Source: Pseudomonas orientalis (GTDB taxonomy: Bacteria; Pseudomonadota; Gammaproteobacteria; Pseudomonadales; Pseudomonadaceae). From it: a stretch of DNA of 64,000 nucleotides. A program made the position numbers and the translations under genes. Shown here in pieces: positions 26,367 to 35,174 of this stretch. Where the stretch lies: positions 186,001 to 250,000 of the forward strand of contig NZ_JYLM01000004.1 in assembly GCF_001439815.1 (NCBI RefSeq), in the 5' to 3' direction. Each line of letters begins with the position of its first letter. Position 1 is the first letter of the stretch. Under the pieces are notes generated by a model that searched no databases, was not told where the DNA came from, and saw only the letters and a program-made list of their open reading frames with translations.

Positions 26367-28459
26367 CGATGGAGCAGATTAATTTTTCTACCCTTTTGCG
26401 GTTCTCAAGTTTTCGCTCGAGCCTGTCACTGCTGCAAGGTCAGCTTTCTGCTATTGAAGCAGAGAGCGACCAGCAGGAAGCCTGGGCTTTCCTGTCCTAC
26501 CTCAATAACTTGCAGGTATCTCAGAGCTCTGCATTCGTGGACGGGGTTTGGGACTTCAATAAGGATTATCCAAACGCTTCGCGCTACATTCGTGGGGCTA
26601 AACTTCGCATCGATTTCACGAAGTATTCCAACATTCCAGAGCTGGCGATTCTCGAGCTCAAAGCTGCATTCATGATCATCCTCAAGGCCCTGAGCGGGAT
26701 TCCAGCGGATGGGAAATCCACCCGAGTCAGCAAGAAACCGCTCAAGCCCAATTCGCTGATCAGTGACTATGAGAGCGGGCTTCGGTTTTTGGATAAGGTT
26801 TATGCCGTCGCGGCTATTGAGCTTGGAAAGGAGCACGTGGATCGTGAGCTGATCTCAATTCAATGCTTGCCTGCGCATTTCTATGCAGCAGCTGCCGAAG
26901 ATTTTGACTACGTATACGACGAATACACTGAGAAGCTGTTTAAGCACCTCAAGTCTGGCTACCTGCAAACGAACGTGTTCGGTGCGAGCCTGCCATTCGT
27001 CGACTTTTCCAAGCTGAAATGGAAAGTCCTAGGTGGTAAAAATCGGCCTGCAAAAGATGCTGAAAAAAAGTCGCAAATATTACCAAACAACGTCTTCGAA
27101 ATTTCATCCCAGATGGCGTCGCTGTCCATTGTCGATTTTTTGGATGCGATGGGAGAGGATGTTGTTGATTCGGCTAGCCTCAAGCGTCGTAACGCTAAGG
27201 AATACTTTCCTTCACAACAGAGCGGGTTGAATCCGCTAAAATTCAATTTGTATGTGTATAAGCGGCTTTCTAACAAGGGTTTCTCTTTTGATGAGGTCGC
27301 TAAAGTTCTGGGCAGCGATGTCATGAGCTCTAGCAAGCTGTTCTCTGTAATAGCGCCCTATGCTGTTAAGCAATATGCGAAAGACACCGGATCGGCTCTC
27401 GATGATCAATTCAGGCTTTACCTGAACTTTGTTAACTATTCATGTCTCTACATTATTGGTCAATATACCGGGATGCGTCCTTCAGAATATGCAGAGCTGC
27501 TCGCAAGCTCGAGCCTCCGACCTGATGGCCGCTACTGGGTTTTGGCGAGTAATGTGAGCAAACATCAAGACAATCTTGTTGAGTTGTTTGATGATTTCTG
27601 GCTGGCTATTCCGATTGTGCGTGATGCTGTACGGGTGTGCCAGTTGATCAGCAAATACAAGAACAATGATTATATATTTTCAAACGTGGATACCGTCGCG
27701 TTTGGGGAGCAAGGACAGCCGTTCTCTGCCAGCGGCACGAAGCTTACGCTGGAGAAGTTTTTCGAGCGTATCTTGCCGCCAGAGACCTTTGCCGGCCTAG
27801 ACTTCAACGCCTATATGATGCGTCATACCTTGGCCTATCAGCTGTATCGTGCCGACCTGGGGCTGCCGTTTATCTCTCATCAGCTTAAGCACTTCGGTGA
27901 GATCGTGGGTGTGGGGCATTCTGATCGTGGGTTCAGCAAGACCACCCTGCTGTATGGCGAAATTGCGGACAAGATTTCCAAGGGGGGTGGTGCCCGAAAG
28001 ATGAAAGGGAGGTCTCTTCGTCAGGATGCGGAGCTTGAGAGCATTCATCAGCGGTTCGACCCTGACGGTAGCTATGCAGGTGTGAACGCCGAGGCCCATA
28101 AGGAGAGCCTCAAGAAGGTTTTCCGAGGTTACATGGCCTCTGGGCATACCAAGGAGGACATTTTCGAGGCCATGCTCGACCAGCACATTGCGGTGATCAA
28201 TGTGGGCTCTGGCTTCTGTTATGGTGGAGGTGTGGATGAGTTCGACAGTACCCTGCCATGCATTGGCGGGCTGCGTTGCAACCCCAACCGTTGCCAGAAT
28301 GCCATCGTCAGCAAAGCCAATGCTCCGGCTTGGCGAGACGTGTATTACCAAAACAAGGCGATGCTTGGTAACCCAGCGTACGCACACGCCCATGCGCAGA
28401 ACAAAGCGGCGATGGAGGAAGCTTTCGGCGTCCTTCAACTGCTGGAAGAGGAGCTCTGA
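26363..28459 (+). CDS. Tyrosine recombinase C of a three-recombinase module (large)
   Basis: A 698-aa protein starting at GTG inside the preceding stop (GTGA). The central-to-late region has IIGQYTGMRPSEYAEL (Arg I), YMMRHTLAYQLYR (box II), FISHQLKHFGEIVGVGHSDRGFSKTTLLYGEI with a possible nucleophile Tyr, and a Cys-rich end (GFCYGGG, LPCIGGLRCNPNRC). The wide spacing and altered boxes mark it as a divergent tyrosine recombinase, probably a partner of A and B rather than a stand-alone integrase. One base separates it from the next gene. Confidence 0.75.
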   Translation: MTMEQINFSTLLRFSSFRSSLSLLQGQLSAIEAESDQQEAWAFLSYLNNLQVSQSSAFVDGVWDFNKDYPNASRYIRGAKLRIDFTKYSNIPELAILELKAAFMIILKALSGIPADGKSTRVSKKPLKPNSLISDYESGLRFLDKVYAVAAIELGKEHVDRELISIQCLPAHFYAAAAEDFDYVYDEYTEKLFKHLKSGYLQTNVFGASLPFVDFSKLKWKVLGGKNRPAKDAEKKSQILPNNVFEISSQMASLSIVDFLDAMGEDVVDSASLKRRNAKEYFPSQQSGLNPLKFNLYVYKRLSNKGFSFDEVAKVLGSDVMSSSKLFSVIAPYAVKQYAKDTGSALDDQFRLYLNFVNYSCLYIIGQYTGMRPSEYAELLASSSLRPDGRYWVLASNVSKHQDNLVELFDDFWLAIPIVRDAVRVCQLISKYKNNDYIFSNVDTVAFGEQGQPFSASGTKLTLEKFFERILPPETFAGLDFNAYMMRHTLAYQLYRADLGLPFISHQLKHFGEIVGVGHSDRGFSKTTLLYGEIADKISKGGGARKMKGRSLRQDAELESIHQRFDPDGSYAGVNAEAHKESLKKVFRGYMASGHTKEDIFEAMLDQHIAVINVGSGFCYGGGVDEFDSTLPCIGGLRCNPNRCQNAIVSKANAPAWRDVYYQNKAMLGNPAYAHAHAQNKAAMEEAFGVLQLLEEEL

Positions 28460-28460
28460 A

Positions 28461-28973
28461 ATGAGTGATCCACGTGCATTCGATCAGAAGAACAAGGAAG
28501 ATTTTGATCAGTACACAGAGTTGTTGACTCGGGCGCTCTTTGATATTGGTGCGAACGAATATTTGAAGGCAACTGTTGCCGAGCTTAGCCGTCTTACCGG
28601 TATGCATCGAAACACTATCCGGCAACGTGTTTGGCCTTTAGAGCGCCTTGAGATTATCAAGGAAAACCGCCGTATCGAGGTTTTGCGTAAGCAGGTTTCT
28701 AATAAGAAGCCAGTTGATCCTATGGTGGTTTTGACTGAGAAGTTAGAGTCGGCTCGTATTGAAGTGCTTCATTGGTTTACTGAGGCCAAATTAGCGTATG
28801 ACGTTGCTCAGACTAACGAGAACAAATATCAAAGTATGGTAAGTTCGAGAGATACCTATATGAGCCTTTTGGCGGATGCCAATAAACGACTCTTGGAGTC
28901 TCAGAAAGAAATTGATAAACTTAAGCAAGTTATCAGCATCCTGGAAGCTGCCCAGGCGGAGGAGAATGCGTGA
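28461..28973 (+). CDS. HTH/coiled-coil accessory protein of the recombinase module (TnpC-like)
   Basis: A 170-aa protein. Residues about 35-75 form a helix-turn-helix ([19 protein letters not shown]). Residues about 90-168 are a long charged coiled coil rich in Glu, Lys and Leu ([20 protein letters not shown]). It resembles in size and place the TnpC protein of Tn554-type elements, which affects recombination efficiency and orientation. It starts one base after recombinase C, and its TGA is overlapped by the GTG of the island thyA, so it is coupled to both. Confidence 0.7.
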   Translation: MSDPRAFDQKNKEDFDQYTELLTRALFDIGANEYLKATVAELSRLTGMHRNTIRQRVWPLERLEIIKENRRIEVLRKQVSNKKPVDPMVVLTEKLESARIEVLHWFTEAKLAYDVAQTNENKYQSMVSSRDTYMSLLADANKRLLESQKEIDKLKQVISILEAAQAEENA

Positions 28974-29803
28974 AAAGCTATCTAGAATTACTGACAGACG
29001 TTCTTGAAAATGGTGCTATTAAAGGTGATCGAACCGGTACAGGTACTATAAGTGTATTTGGTAGGCAGTTCCGCCATGACCTATCAAAAGGCTTTCCTTT
29101 GCTCACAACAAAGAAACTGCATTTCAAAAGCATCGTTAATGAGCTTATTTGGTTCCTTGGCGGCGATACCAACGTCAAATGGCTCAATGAGAATGGCGTA
29201 AAGATCTGGAACGAGTGGGCCACCGAGGAGGGTGACCTCGGGCCTGTTTATGGGAAGCAGTGGACAGCTTGGCCAACCAAAGATGGCGGGACGATCAACC
29301 AGATCGACTACGTCGTGAACGCCCTGAAGACTAACCCCAATAGCCGGCGAATCTTGTTCCATGGTTGGAACGTAGAGTACCTGCCCGACGAGAAGGTGAG
29401 CCCTCAGGAAAATGCCCGGCAAGGCAAGATGGCGCTGCCTCCCTGCCACCTGCTTTATCAGTTCTATGTCGTGGAAAACAAGCTATCTGCTCACCTGTTC
29501 ATCAGGTCGTCCGACACCTTCTTGGGGCTCCCATACAACACGGCGTCCCTGGCGTGCCTGACTCACATGCTCGCCCAGCAGTGTGATCTCGATGTTGGGG
29601 AGATCGTAATTTCGCTCAGCGATGTTCACATTTACTCCAACCACATGGAGCAGGTGAAGACTCAAATCGCTCGTGAGCCACGTCAGTTGCCTGAGCTCAA
29701 GCTGCTTCGCAAGCCTGCATCCATCTACGACTACAAGTTCGAAGATTTCGAGGTGGTGGGCTACGATCCGCACCCGCATATCTCTGCGCCTGTATCGATT
29801 TGA
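28970..29803 (+). CDS. thyA: Complete thymidylate synthase carried by the island
   Basis: 277 aa, full length, with a GTG start that overlaps the stop of the upstream recombinase-module gene by 4 bp. It methylates dUMP to dTMP using methylenetetrahydrofolate. The catalytic Cys is in [40 protein letters not shown] and [20 protein letters not shown] are intact. It is clearly diverged from the broken host copy (many substitutions in the first 185 residues), so it is not a product of duplication at insertion. It most likely replaces the activity lost when the island entered host thyA. Confidence 0.95.
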   Translation: MKSYLELLTDVLENGAIKGDRTGTGTISVFGRQFRHDLSKGFPLLTTKKLHFKSIVNELIWFLGGDTNVKWLNENGVKIWNEWATEEGDLGPVYGKQWTAWPTKDGGTINQIDYVVNALKTNPNSRRILFHGWNVEYLPDEKVSPQENARQGKMALPPCHLLYQFYVVENKLSAHLFIRSSDTFLGLPYNTASLACLTHMLAQQCDLDVGEIVISLSDVHIYSNHMEQVKTQIAREPRQLPELKLLRKPASIYDYKFEDFEVVGYDPHPHISAPVSI

Positions 29804-29825
29804 TCCTCAGCGGCATCGAGCTATA

Positions 29826-29850
29826 AGACCGGTCTTAGGGCCGGTTTTTC
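29826..29850 (+). terminator. Rho-independent terminator after island thyA
   Basis: ACCGG and CCGGT pair around an 8-base loop and are followed by TTTT, 25 bases after the thyA stop. The loop region also contains the palindrome AAGACCGGTCTT. It closes the recombinase-thyA operon. Confidence 0.7.
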
Positions 29851-29874
29851 CTTTTCTGCGCGTGGAGAAAACCA

Positions 29875-30513
29875 GTGCGACATCCAAGCCCTGATCACAC
29901 TCTTTTGGGCTGTCGTATGATTGCAGCAACTACGGTCATCACCTCATCTAAGGGTAATGCTTTGAAGCTCCTCGCACGCCTCTGGAACCTCATCAATCCC
30001 GACCGCCGCCCCGACTGGGAGAAAGCGCGTGAGCGTGAGTTCATCCGGGCAGCGAACAGCTTCAAGACCCTCCGGGTGACTCAAGAGGGAGGGATTTTCA
30101 TCGATCCAGAAGAGCTCCGTGAACAAATTGTCGCCTCCCGTGAGCAGTTGAAGCATCTTGTCCACAAACCCGGAGCGTCTAGTGGGCTATGCCAAGCAGT
30201 GGCAGCCGTTGAGGTGGGGCAGGAGGCTGATACCTCTGCTGAGGCCACTGTAGAGCTGCAGGACGGTATTGAGGTAGTGGCTTGGCGTCGGCTCTCTAGT
30301 GGCGCTGCTGTGCGCTACGTGTGCCTTCAGTCTACAAGTACGGGGCGATTCGCTGTCGCTACAGCCAGTCTGTTCACAGAAGCCATAGAGAGTCTCCCGA
30401 CTTGGGTCGAAGCCAACACAGCCAGGCACGTCGCCATTGCCATACAGAACGATCATCTCCGCTGGTTGGCTACTGTGAGCGAGGCGATGGATGCTTGGGA
30501 TGCAGACCTATGA
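29875..30513 (+). CDS. Unknown protein, 212 aa
   Basis: Starts at GTG 29875 with GGAG nine bases upstream, just past the thyA terminator. No family is recognised. The N-terminal third is basic (LWNLINPDRRPDWEKAREREF), the middle has a charged helix (DPEELREQIVASREQLKHL), and the C-terminal half is beta-rich with a GRFAVATASLFTE stretch. It is the first island cargo gene, convergent with the following ATPase gene. Confidence 0.55.
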   Translation: MRHPSPDHTLLGCRMIAATTVITSSKGNALKLLARLWNLINPDRRPDWEKAREREFIRAANSFKTLRVTQEGGIFIDPEELREQIVASREQLKHLVHKPGASSGLCQAVAAVEVGQEADTSAEATVELQDGIEVVAWRRLSSGAAVRYVCLQSTSTGRFAVATASLFTEAIESLPTWVEANTARHVAIAIQNDHLRWLATVSEAMDAWDADL

Positions 30514-30538
30514 TTTCCTTTCGAGGCGAGGCTTAGGC

Positions 30539-32116
30539 CTACAACTGCCATGCCTCAATAGTGTTGAAAAGCCTTTCAATCTGAGTTGGCAAGTCGGTTT
30601 GTGGATCATGGCTATGGTTGAAAGTGCTCCCCCCAGTTACGAATTTGTTGGCGATAGTAACTTTTGAATAGCTGGTAACCTGCTTTAGTCTAGCGCCGAA
30701 AATCCGATAATGCTTGTCTCGAAAAGCTGCTGGCAAATAACTTTCAATCGTATAGCCCTCAGTCACCCAGCAATATCCTGTCTTCGACTCATGTTCAGCA
30801 ATGTCTGTCCAAACCTGATATTTCACGCAGCTTTGGTTAATACATTCATCAGTGCCGTCAGCTGCACGCTGAAAGTCCAGATCTCGATCCATAACTACTA
30901 TGGAGTTCCTATTTATACTGAATATGTCAATTAATCCTGGCGTAGCATCTGATGTGAAATGGCCGAGCATAGACCCGCCGTAAAGAACGAAGGAGAAATC
31001 AAGGTTTTCCATGGGCATGGATTTACCATGTGTCGAGCACCAGAGCGAAAGCCAGTGCAAAATGTAGATTCGATCAGACGCCCCTTCGACCCATATCACG
31101 CCGTTGGCTTGGAAAACATCGCTTGGCTTTATGCCGAGCCCTGACAGAGCCCTTGCAGGTGATGTTAATTCTGATAATGCGTGACCATTGACTTCAAATA
31201 GCTTTGTGTCTGGTACAGACCAGCTTGATATGTCTAGAAGCACAGACGAGTGCGTAGAGATGAAAAGCTGAAGGTTCTTGCGGGTGACGATTTCAGAAAC
31301 CCTAGCCATCATGAGTCTCTGAAGTGTTGGATGCAGGTGGACTTCAGGCTCCTCGATGACACATATCTGGTTATCATTAACAGAGTTCAGCCATCCTATT
31401 AGCCCAGCAAACGCCCGCCATCCAGACGGCAGCATCTTTATTGGGATATGGTTGTACTGACCTAAATCATCGTTGAGGTAGACACCTAATGTGTTCTTGT
31501 CAAGAAAGCTAACTGGGTTGGCATGCTTGTAGGTGTCATCTGCATTCGGAGGCCTTTTATAGTCTACTTGGTCGGGCTGCAATGGGTGCGGCGCGAGTCC
31601 CACTAGATGCTTGCCATCATTATTGAGCGCGTTGATGATTTTATTAATGCAAACTCCGCGCTCGTCGTGTGATGAGCGAAAACTAATTATTGCTTCCAGT
31701 TTATCTAAAACCTTTAAAAGTTCTTTTGGGGGTTTCGACGATTTACTGTAAATGCTTCCCTTGAATAAGTGCCTGTCGTCTCGTGCAGTAACGGCTATGT
31801 ATGTGCCAAATTCATCAATATCTAGCTTGTTGAATACTGAAGCTATCCGAGTTCCATTGTCAAAGTAGATGATGGAAGCCGCCACGGTAGTGGATCGCAT
31901 GTTTTCACGAGCAATCGTTTTTATAATCTCAACATCCTTGAGTGCGCGCACCATATCGAGCACAGTTGACTTACCGCCGCCGTTTGGGCCGACAAAAATA
32001 TTAACCTGTGAAGCTTTGACTTGTGGAACATCACGCGGATTGAGGGAGTTGGTCTGCATGATGTTGTTGAGGCAGAGTGTTCGAAGCCCCAACAGACCAA
32101 AGCTTTTAATATGCAA
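30539..32116 (-). CDS. OLD-family ATPase with TOPRIM nuclease domain (stand-alone)
   Basis: 525 aa from a TTG start at 32116 with AAAGGA nine bases upstream. Walker A is FVGPNGGGKST (about residues 40-50). The ABC-type Walker B and following switch are ICVIEEPEVHLHP and FISTHSSVLL. The C-terminal part has GVIWVEGASDRIYI and IVVMDRDLDF, the Glu and DXD of a TOPRIM nuclease. Stand-alone proteins of this kind resemble phage P2 OLD and act in exclusion of other phages. No helicase partner is next to it, unlike the Gabija-like pair at 37.9 kb. Confidence 0.75.
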   Translation of the reverse strand: MHIKSFGLLGLRTLCLNNIMQTNSLNPRDVPQVKASQVNIFVGPNGGGKSTVLDMVRALKDVEIIKTIARENMRSTTVAASIIYFDNGTRIASVFNKLDIDEFGTYIAVTARDDRHLFKGSIYSKSSKPPKELLKVLDKLEAIISFRSSHDERGVCINKIINALNNDGKHLVGLAPHPLQPDQVDYKRPPNADDTYKHANPVSFLDKNTLGVYLNDDLGQYNHIPIKMLPSGWRAFAGLIGWLNSVNDNQICVIEEPEVHLHPTLQRLMMARVSEIVTRKNLQLFISTHSSVLLDISSWSVPDTKLFEVNGHALSELTSPARALSGLGIKPSDVFQANGVIWVEGASDRIYILHWLSLWCSTHGKSMPMENLDFSFVLYGGSMLGHFTSDATPGLIDIFSINRNSIVVMDRDLDFQRAADGTDECINQSCVKYQVWTDIAEHESKTGYCWVTEGYTIESYLPAAFRDKHYRIFGARLKQVTSYSKVTIANKFVTGGSTFNHSHDPQTDLPTQIERLFNTIEAWQL

Positions 32117-32435
32117 GATCGTATTCCTTTACTAATTGATGTTGGTAGACGCACTCATTAAACATCTTCTGAAAATGAGCCTCCGAACGGTGCAGGCGTC
32201 ACGCTCGTATTGTACCTAGAGAGACGGAAGCAGATGTGCTGGCAAGAGTTCTACTCTCTGGCATCGGGAGCTTTCACACTGGTGGTTTAGGATAGCTATC
32301 AGGAGCTATCCCAGAGGCGTCAAAATCAATGAAGAAAGCTGGACTTCCACAGTGTGCCTCCTGACTGAGGGTTGTGACTATTTGCGGCTACACCTACTGC
32401 TTATGCATACGCTTTACATCGCTCGACCAGCTGTT
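32117..32435. other. Intergenic region without recognised feature
   Basis: About 320 bases between two minus-strand genes. It contains the probable promoter of the ATPase gene at its left side and otherwise no gene, hairpin or repeat that I can support. Confidence 0.5.
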
Positions 32436-32837
32436 TTAGTCGCTAGCAGCCTGTACGAACCGGTGATTTTGCAGATGCTGCATATCACGCACCCATTCAG
32501 TCAGAAATTTATCCCAGTTTGTGGCGTAGGGCCCGTCGGGAACTCTGGTTGATCCGATGCTCGCTTGCAGAAAACGTTCTCGCCAGGGCTGCGGGATAGT
32601 CTGCTCCAAGATGATGTCGATGCCGGAGTGGTGATGCTGCACCGTGACACAATCCCGAACCTGGTTGAGATCAAGTGCCTTGTCAGTATGAGGGGAATAT
32701 TTTCGCTCTTGCAGGTCTAGGTCATCAAGGATGGATAAGGCATCGAATGCCTTCGGATCGCCTGGGGATATGCTCGCAAGCATCCACAAAGCCTTTCGTC
32801 TCTTGGCTTCCAGCTTGCGGAGGTCATTGTGGCGCAT
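32436..32837 (-). CDS. Unknown small protein, 133 aa
   Basis: A mainly helical protein starting MRHNDLRKLEAKRRKALWML; ATG 32837 is preferred to the longer in-frame extension through GC-rich repeat-like sequence. LQERKYSPHTDKALDLNQVRDCVTVQHHH and WRERFLQASIGSTRV are its most distinctive parts. No known domain. It resembles small orphan proteins carried in Pseudomonas islands. Confidence 0.5.
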   Translation of the reverse strand: MRHNDLRKLEAKRRKALWMLASISPGDPKAFDALSILDDLDLQERKYSPHTDKALDLNQVRDCVTVQHHHSGIDIILEQTIPQPWRERFLQASIGSTRVPDGPYATNWDKFLTEWVRDMQHLQNHRFVQAASD

Positions 32838-32849
32838 TGGGCTACCTCT

Positions 32850-32970
32850 TGCTTGAGCCAGGCATCGCTGACGGCGTGCCGCCTGCGGCGAATTGAGCCC
32901 CGCCACGGCGTGTCTCGCCCCCTACGAGCTCGCATCCCTTACGCCTGCGCGCTCCGTTTGCTCTGGGTTT
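32850..32970 (-). repeat. GC-rich hairpin repeat sharing its first 15 bases with the island repeat family
   Basis: Read on the minus strand it starts GCAAACGGAGCGCGC (identical to the head of the copy at 49,790). It then continues into unrelated sequence containing GCCGC-A-GGCGGC and other GC-rich inverted repeats. It may be a distant or chimeric member of the family at 44.8, 49.8, 55.7 and 62.0 kb. The 530-base gap between the genes at 32837 and 33366 otherwise holds nothing I can identify. Confidence 0.4.
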
Positions 32971-33365
32971 ATGTGTCTAAGAAGCATAGATCGTAACGCA
33001 TCCCGCCCACTGATTCGCAGCGCAGCATCTCAATTCAGAGCGTTCTGTTATCGTTCTAAAAGTAATTTATCCGCTCTTAGTCATCAGCCTTCTGGGGAGC
33101 CGGGAATGGACACAACTCGACGTATACCAGGCAGAGCCTACCAAAAGGTTCGCGATCCCGAGCGCCTACTCATTGAAGAACGCGCCGAAGCGCTATCCGC
33201 TGCCAGCTGATGACCCGGCTATGTACGCTGAGCGAAGGCTGAAAGAGGCCAGAGCGGCAGCGCGTTCCATCCCAGGTAGGTAGCGTTAGCGAAAACACTG
33301 CGGCTGAGCTCTCCGCAAGAGAGGTATCCCAGGTACTTAGGGAGGTGACTTTCGGTCGAACCGTC

Positions 33366-33608
33366 ATGAGTAAGGTGGGTCATGAATCGTGGGACGAAAT
33401 TTATGCCGGCCACTTCCAGATCAATGTAGATGGTTGGGAGATATCGATTTACAACGACTGCGATCAGTTGGATTACTGCGAACAATGCATCAGCGCTGAT
33501 GGGCGGCGCTGGTCGTTTGACTCCGGAGATCGCTTTGGCACAGACCCCATTGCACTGCTATCTGTATGGGAGCAACAGATGCTTGAGAAACTGCTGAAGG
33601 ATCTCTAG
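33366..33608 (+). CDS. Small protein resembling DUF7693
   Basis: 80 aa, MSKVGHESWDEIYAGHFQINV. The run GWEISIYNDCDQLDYCEQC followed by DPIALLSVWEQQMLEKLL resembles a small Pseudomonas family (DUF7693 by memory) of unknown role. A GTG at 33345 would add seven residues, but AGGGAG is too close to it, so the start is uncertain. Confidence 0.5.
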   Translation: MSKVGHESWDEIYAGHFQINVDGWEISIYNDCDQLDYCEQCISADGRRWSFDSGDRFGTDPIALLSVWEQQMLEKLLKDL

Positions 33609-33683
33609 CGGTCGACTTTTAGTCGGCCACGACGACTGCCGCAGCCGCGCATCTTCTAACACCTACGCCAGCGTACATAGCCT

Positions 33684-34973
33684 TTAGTAATCATCCCAGT
33701 CGTCGTAATGCTCGTTGGATTCTGGCTGACCATCATCGCGCTGCAGGTCTTCAGTTATGAATTTGACACGACAAACCTTATGCCTTACCAGCGTGTCAGG
33801 CACGTACTCAATCGCAGCCGTCTGCGATGAGGGGCTGCTAAGCAAATCATCTAGGTTCGTAAAAGTAGTTCGAGGCTCGAGTGAAGCCACCACCGCATGA
33901 TTAAAAAGAGTCAGGTTAGTGCCTTTCCGCACTTGAGCGGATTCGAACAGTACACCGTCGAGCGGCGGGTCGAATTGCGTAGCTAGGTACTCCGCCATGA
34001 CTTGGGTAGCCAGGTATTCGTGTTCCTGGTTCGGAAGCACTGGTACGGTGATTTTTGCGTGGAGCGTTTTCAAGAAGATGCGCCTACCCATTTGCTCTTC
34101 ATAGCTGGCTTCAAAGGCACTCAACGGCTTCGCTTCGTAGGCTTCATCCAATGCGATGAAATCCAGGACGCGGACGGGTCTTGTGAGTTTGAATTCGCCG
34201 CTTACGACTCGTCCTCCTACTGGTGGGCGAAGTTCGGCAACACATGTTTTTCGATCAAAGGCTCCATAAAAAGCAGCCAAGCCTTTAGGGTTCATTCGGC
34301 CAGCACCAGCGGCCTCCTTGGGTGGAGGGCCGAGTTCTGCAGCAGGCTTGCTAATGATCGAGTCGTATTCTGCAAGGGAATCACAGCGCCTGGCACGAAA
34401 GATCTGTTCGTCGACAAGCTCTCTAATAACGGACATCGAGCCATCAGGGCTTTTGAAGGATGAGAGCCCTCGAAACAGCCAGTCCAGAAAATCCTTGGCA
34501 TGCTGACTAAAAAATCGATTTCCATGCTTCATTTCGTTCTGAAAATTCAGCCATCGAGCTTCTGCTTCTCTTGGTCGAATCACTCTCCACTCATAGTTTT
34601 CATCATCGCTGTACCTCGCTTCACCTCCCTGCATGATGTCGTAATGGGAGCTTTCGTTGAGGTCGCAGAGAACACGCTCGACAACCGGGTCGTCCTCATC
34701 CAAACCAAGTAATTCTGCGACATGAAAAATAAGGGGGTCGCCAGCCTGCTCTGTTTCAGAGCGTTTCCCATTGTCATCGTAATGATCGTATATCGCTCCA
34801 GGATGGCAATACTTCTGGAGGACATCGTCGACCATGGTGATCAGGTCGTCAAATGGGATAGCCTTACGCCTTTTTAGGCAGAACGAGCACTCCGCAGTCA
34901 CGCCGGTTCGCCTGATCAACCCAATGAGATAGGCTTCGTTCAAGCATTGGTGGCAGATCAGGTCTTCATCCAT
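33684..34973 (-). CDS. RES-domain protein with zinc-ribbon/HEPN-type N-terminus
   Basis: 429 aa. Two CXXC pairs (C7-C10 and C29-C32) make a zinc ribbon, followed by a helical region (about 45-190) like the HEPN-type N-terminal domain often fused to RES. The RES domain begins near residue 225: GRMNPKGLAAFYGAFDRKTCVAEL contains the expected Arg, Tyr and Glu. RES toxins of toxin-antitoxin pairs degrade NAD+; fused versions occur in defence loci. No small antitoxin gene (Xre type) is adjacent, so toxicity must be controlled by the N-terminal domain or by a neighbour. It is divergent from a membrane-anchored nuclease-like gene. Confidence 0.72.
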   Translation of the reverse strand: MDEDLICHQCLNEAYLIGLIRRTGVTAECSFCLKRRKAIPFDDLITMVDDVLQKYCHPGAIYDHYDDNGKRSETEQAGDPLIFHVAELLGLDEDDPVVERVLCDLNESSHYDIMQGGEARYSDDENYEWRVIRPREAEARWLNFQNEMKHGNRFFSQHAKDFLDWLFRGLSSFKSPDGSMSVIRELVDEQIFRARRCDSLAEYDSIISKPAAELGPPPKEAAGAGRMNPKGLAAFYGAFDRKTCVAELRPPVGGRVVSGEFKLTRPVRVLDFIALDEAYEAKPLSAFEASYEEQMGRRIFLKTLHAKITVPVLPNQEHEYLATQVMAEYLATQFDPPLDGVLFESAQVRKGTNLTLFNHAVVASLEPRTTFTNLDDLLSSPSSQTAAIEYVPDTLVRHKVCRVKFITEDLQRDDGQPESNEHYDDWDDY

Positions 34974-35174
34974 GTGGCTGTGCCCAGCAATCCAGTTGAC
35001 GCTGATTCTAAGTCAACATAGACGCTCGGCTCGATGAAAACCTGCGGCCCATAGGCTCTGCCCTCAAGGAACCCGTTGGAGACCACGTGTGGACTTGGGC
35101 TGCTTAGCCACTAGGTGTTGCAACACCATGGCTTCATAGCGTTAGCACTGACAAATGGAGTTGATTTTAAGGTT

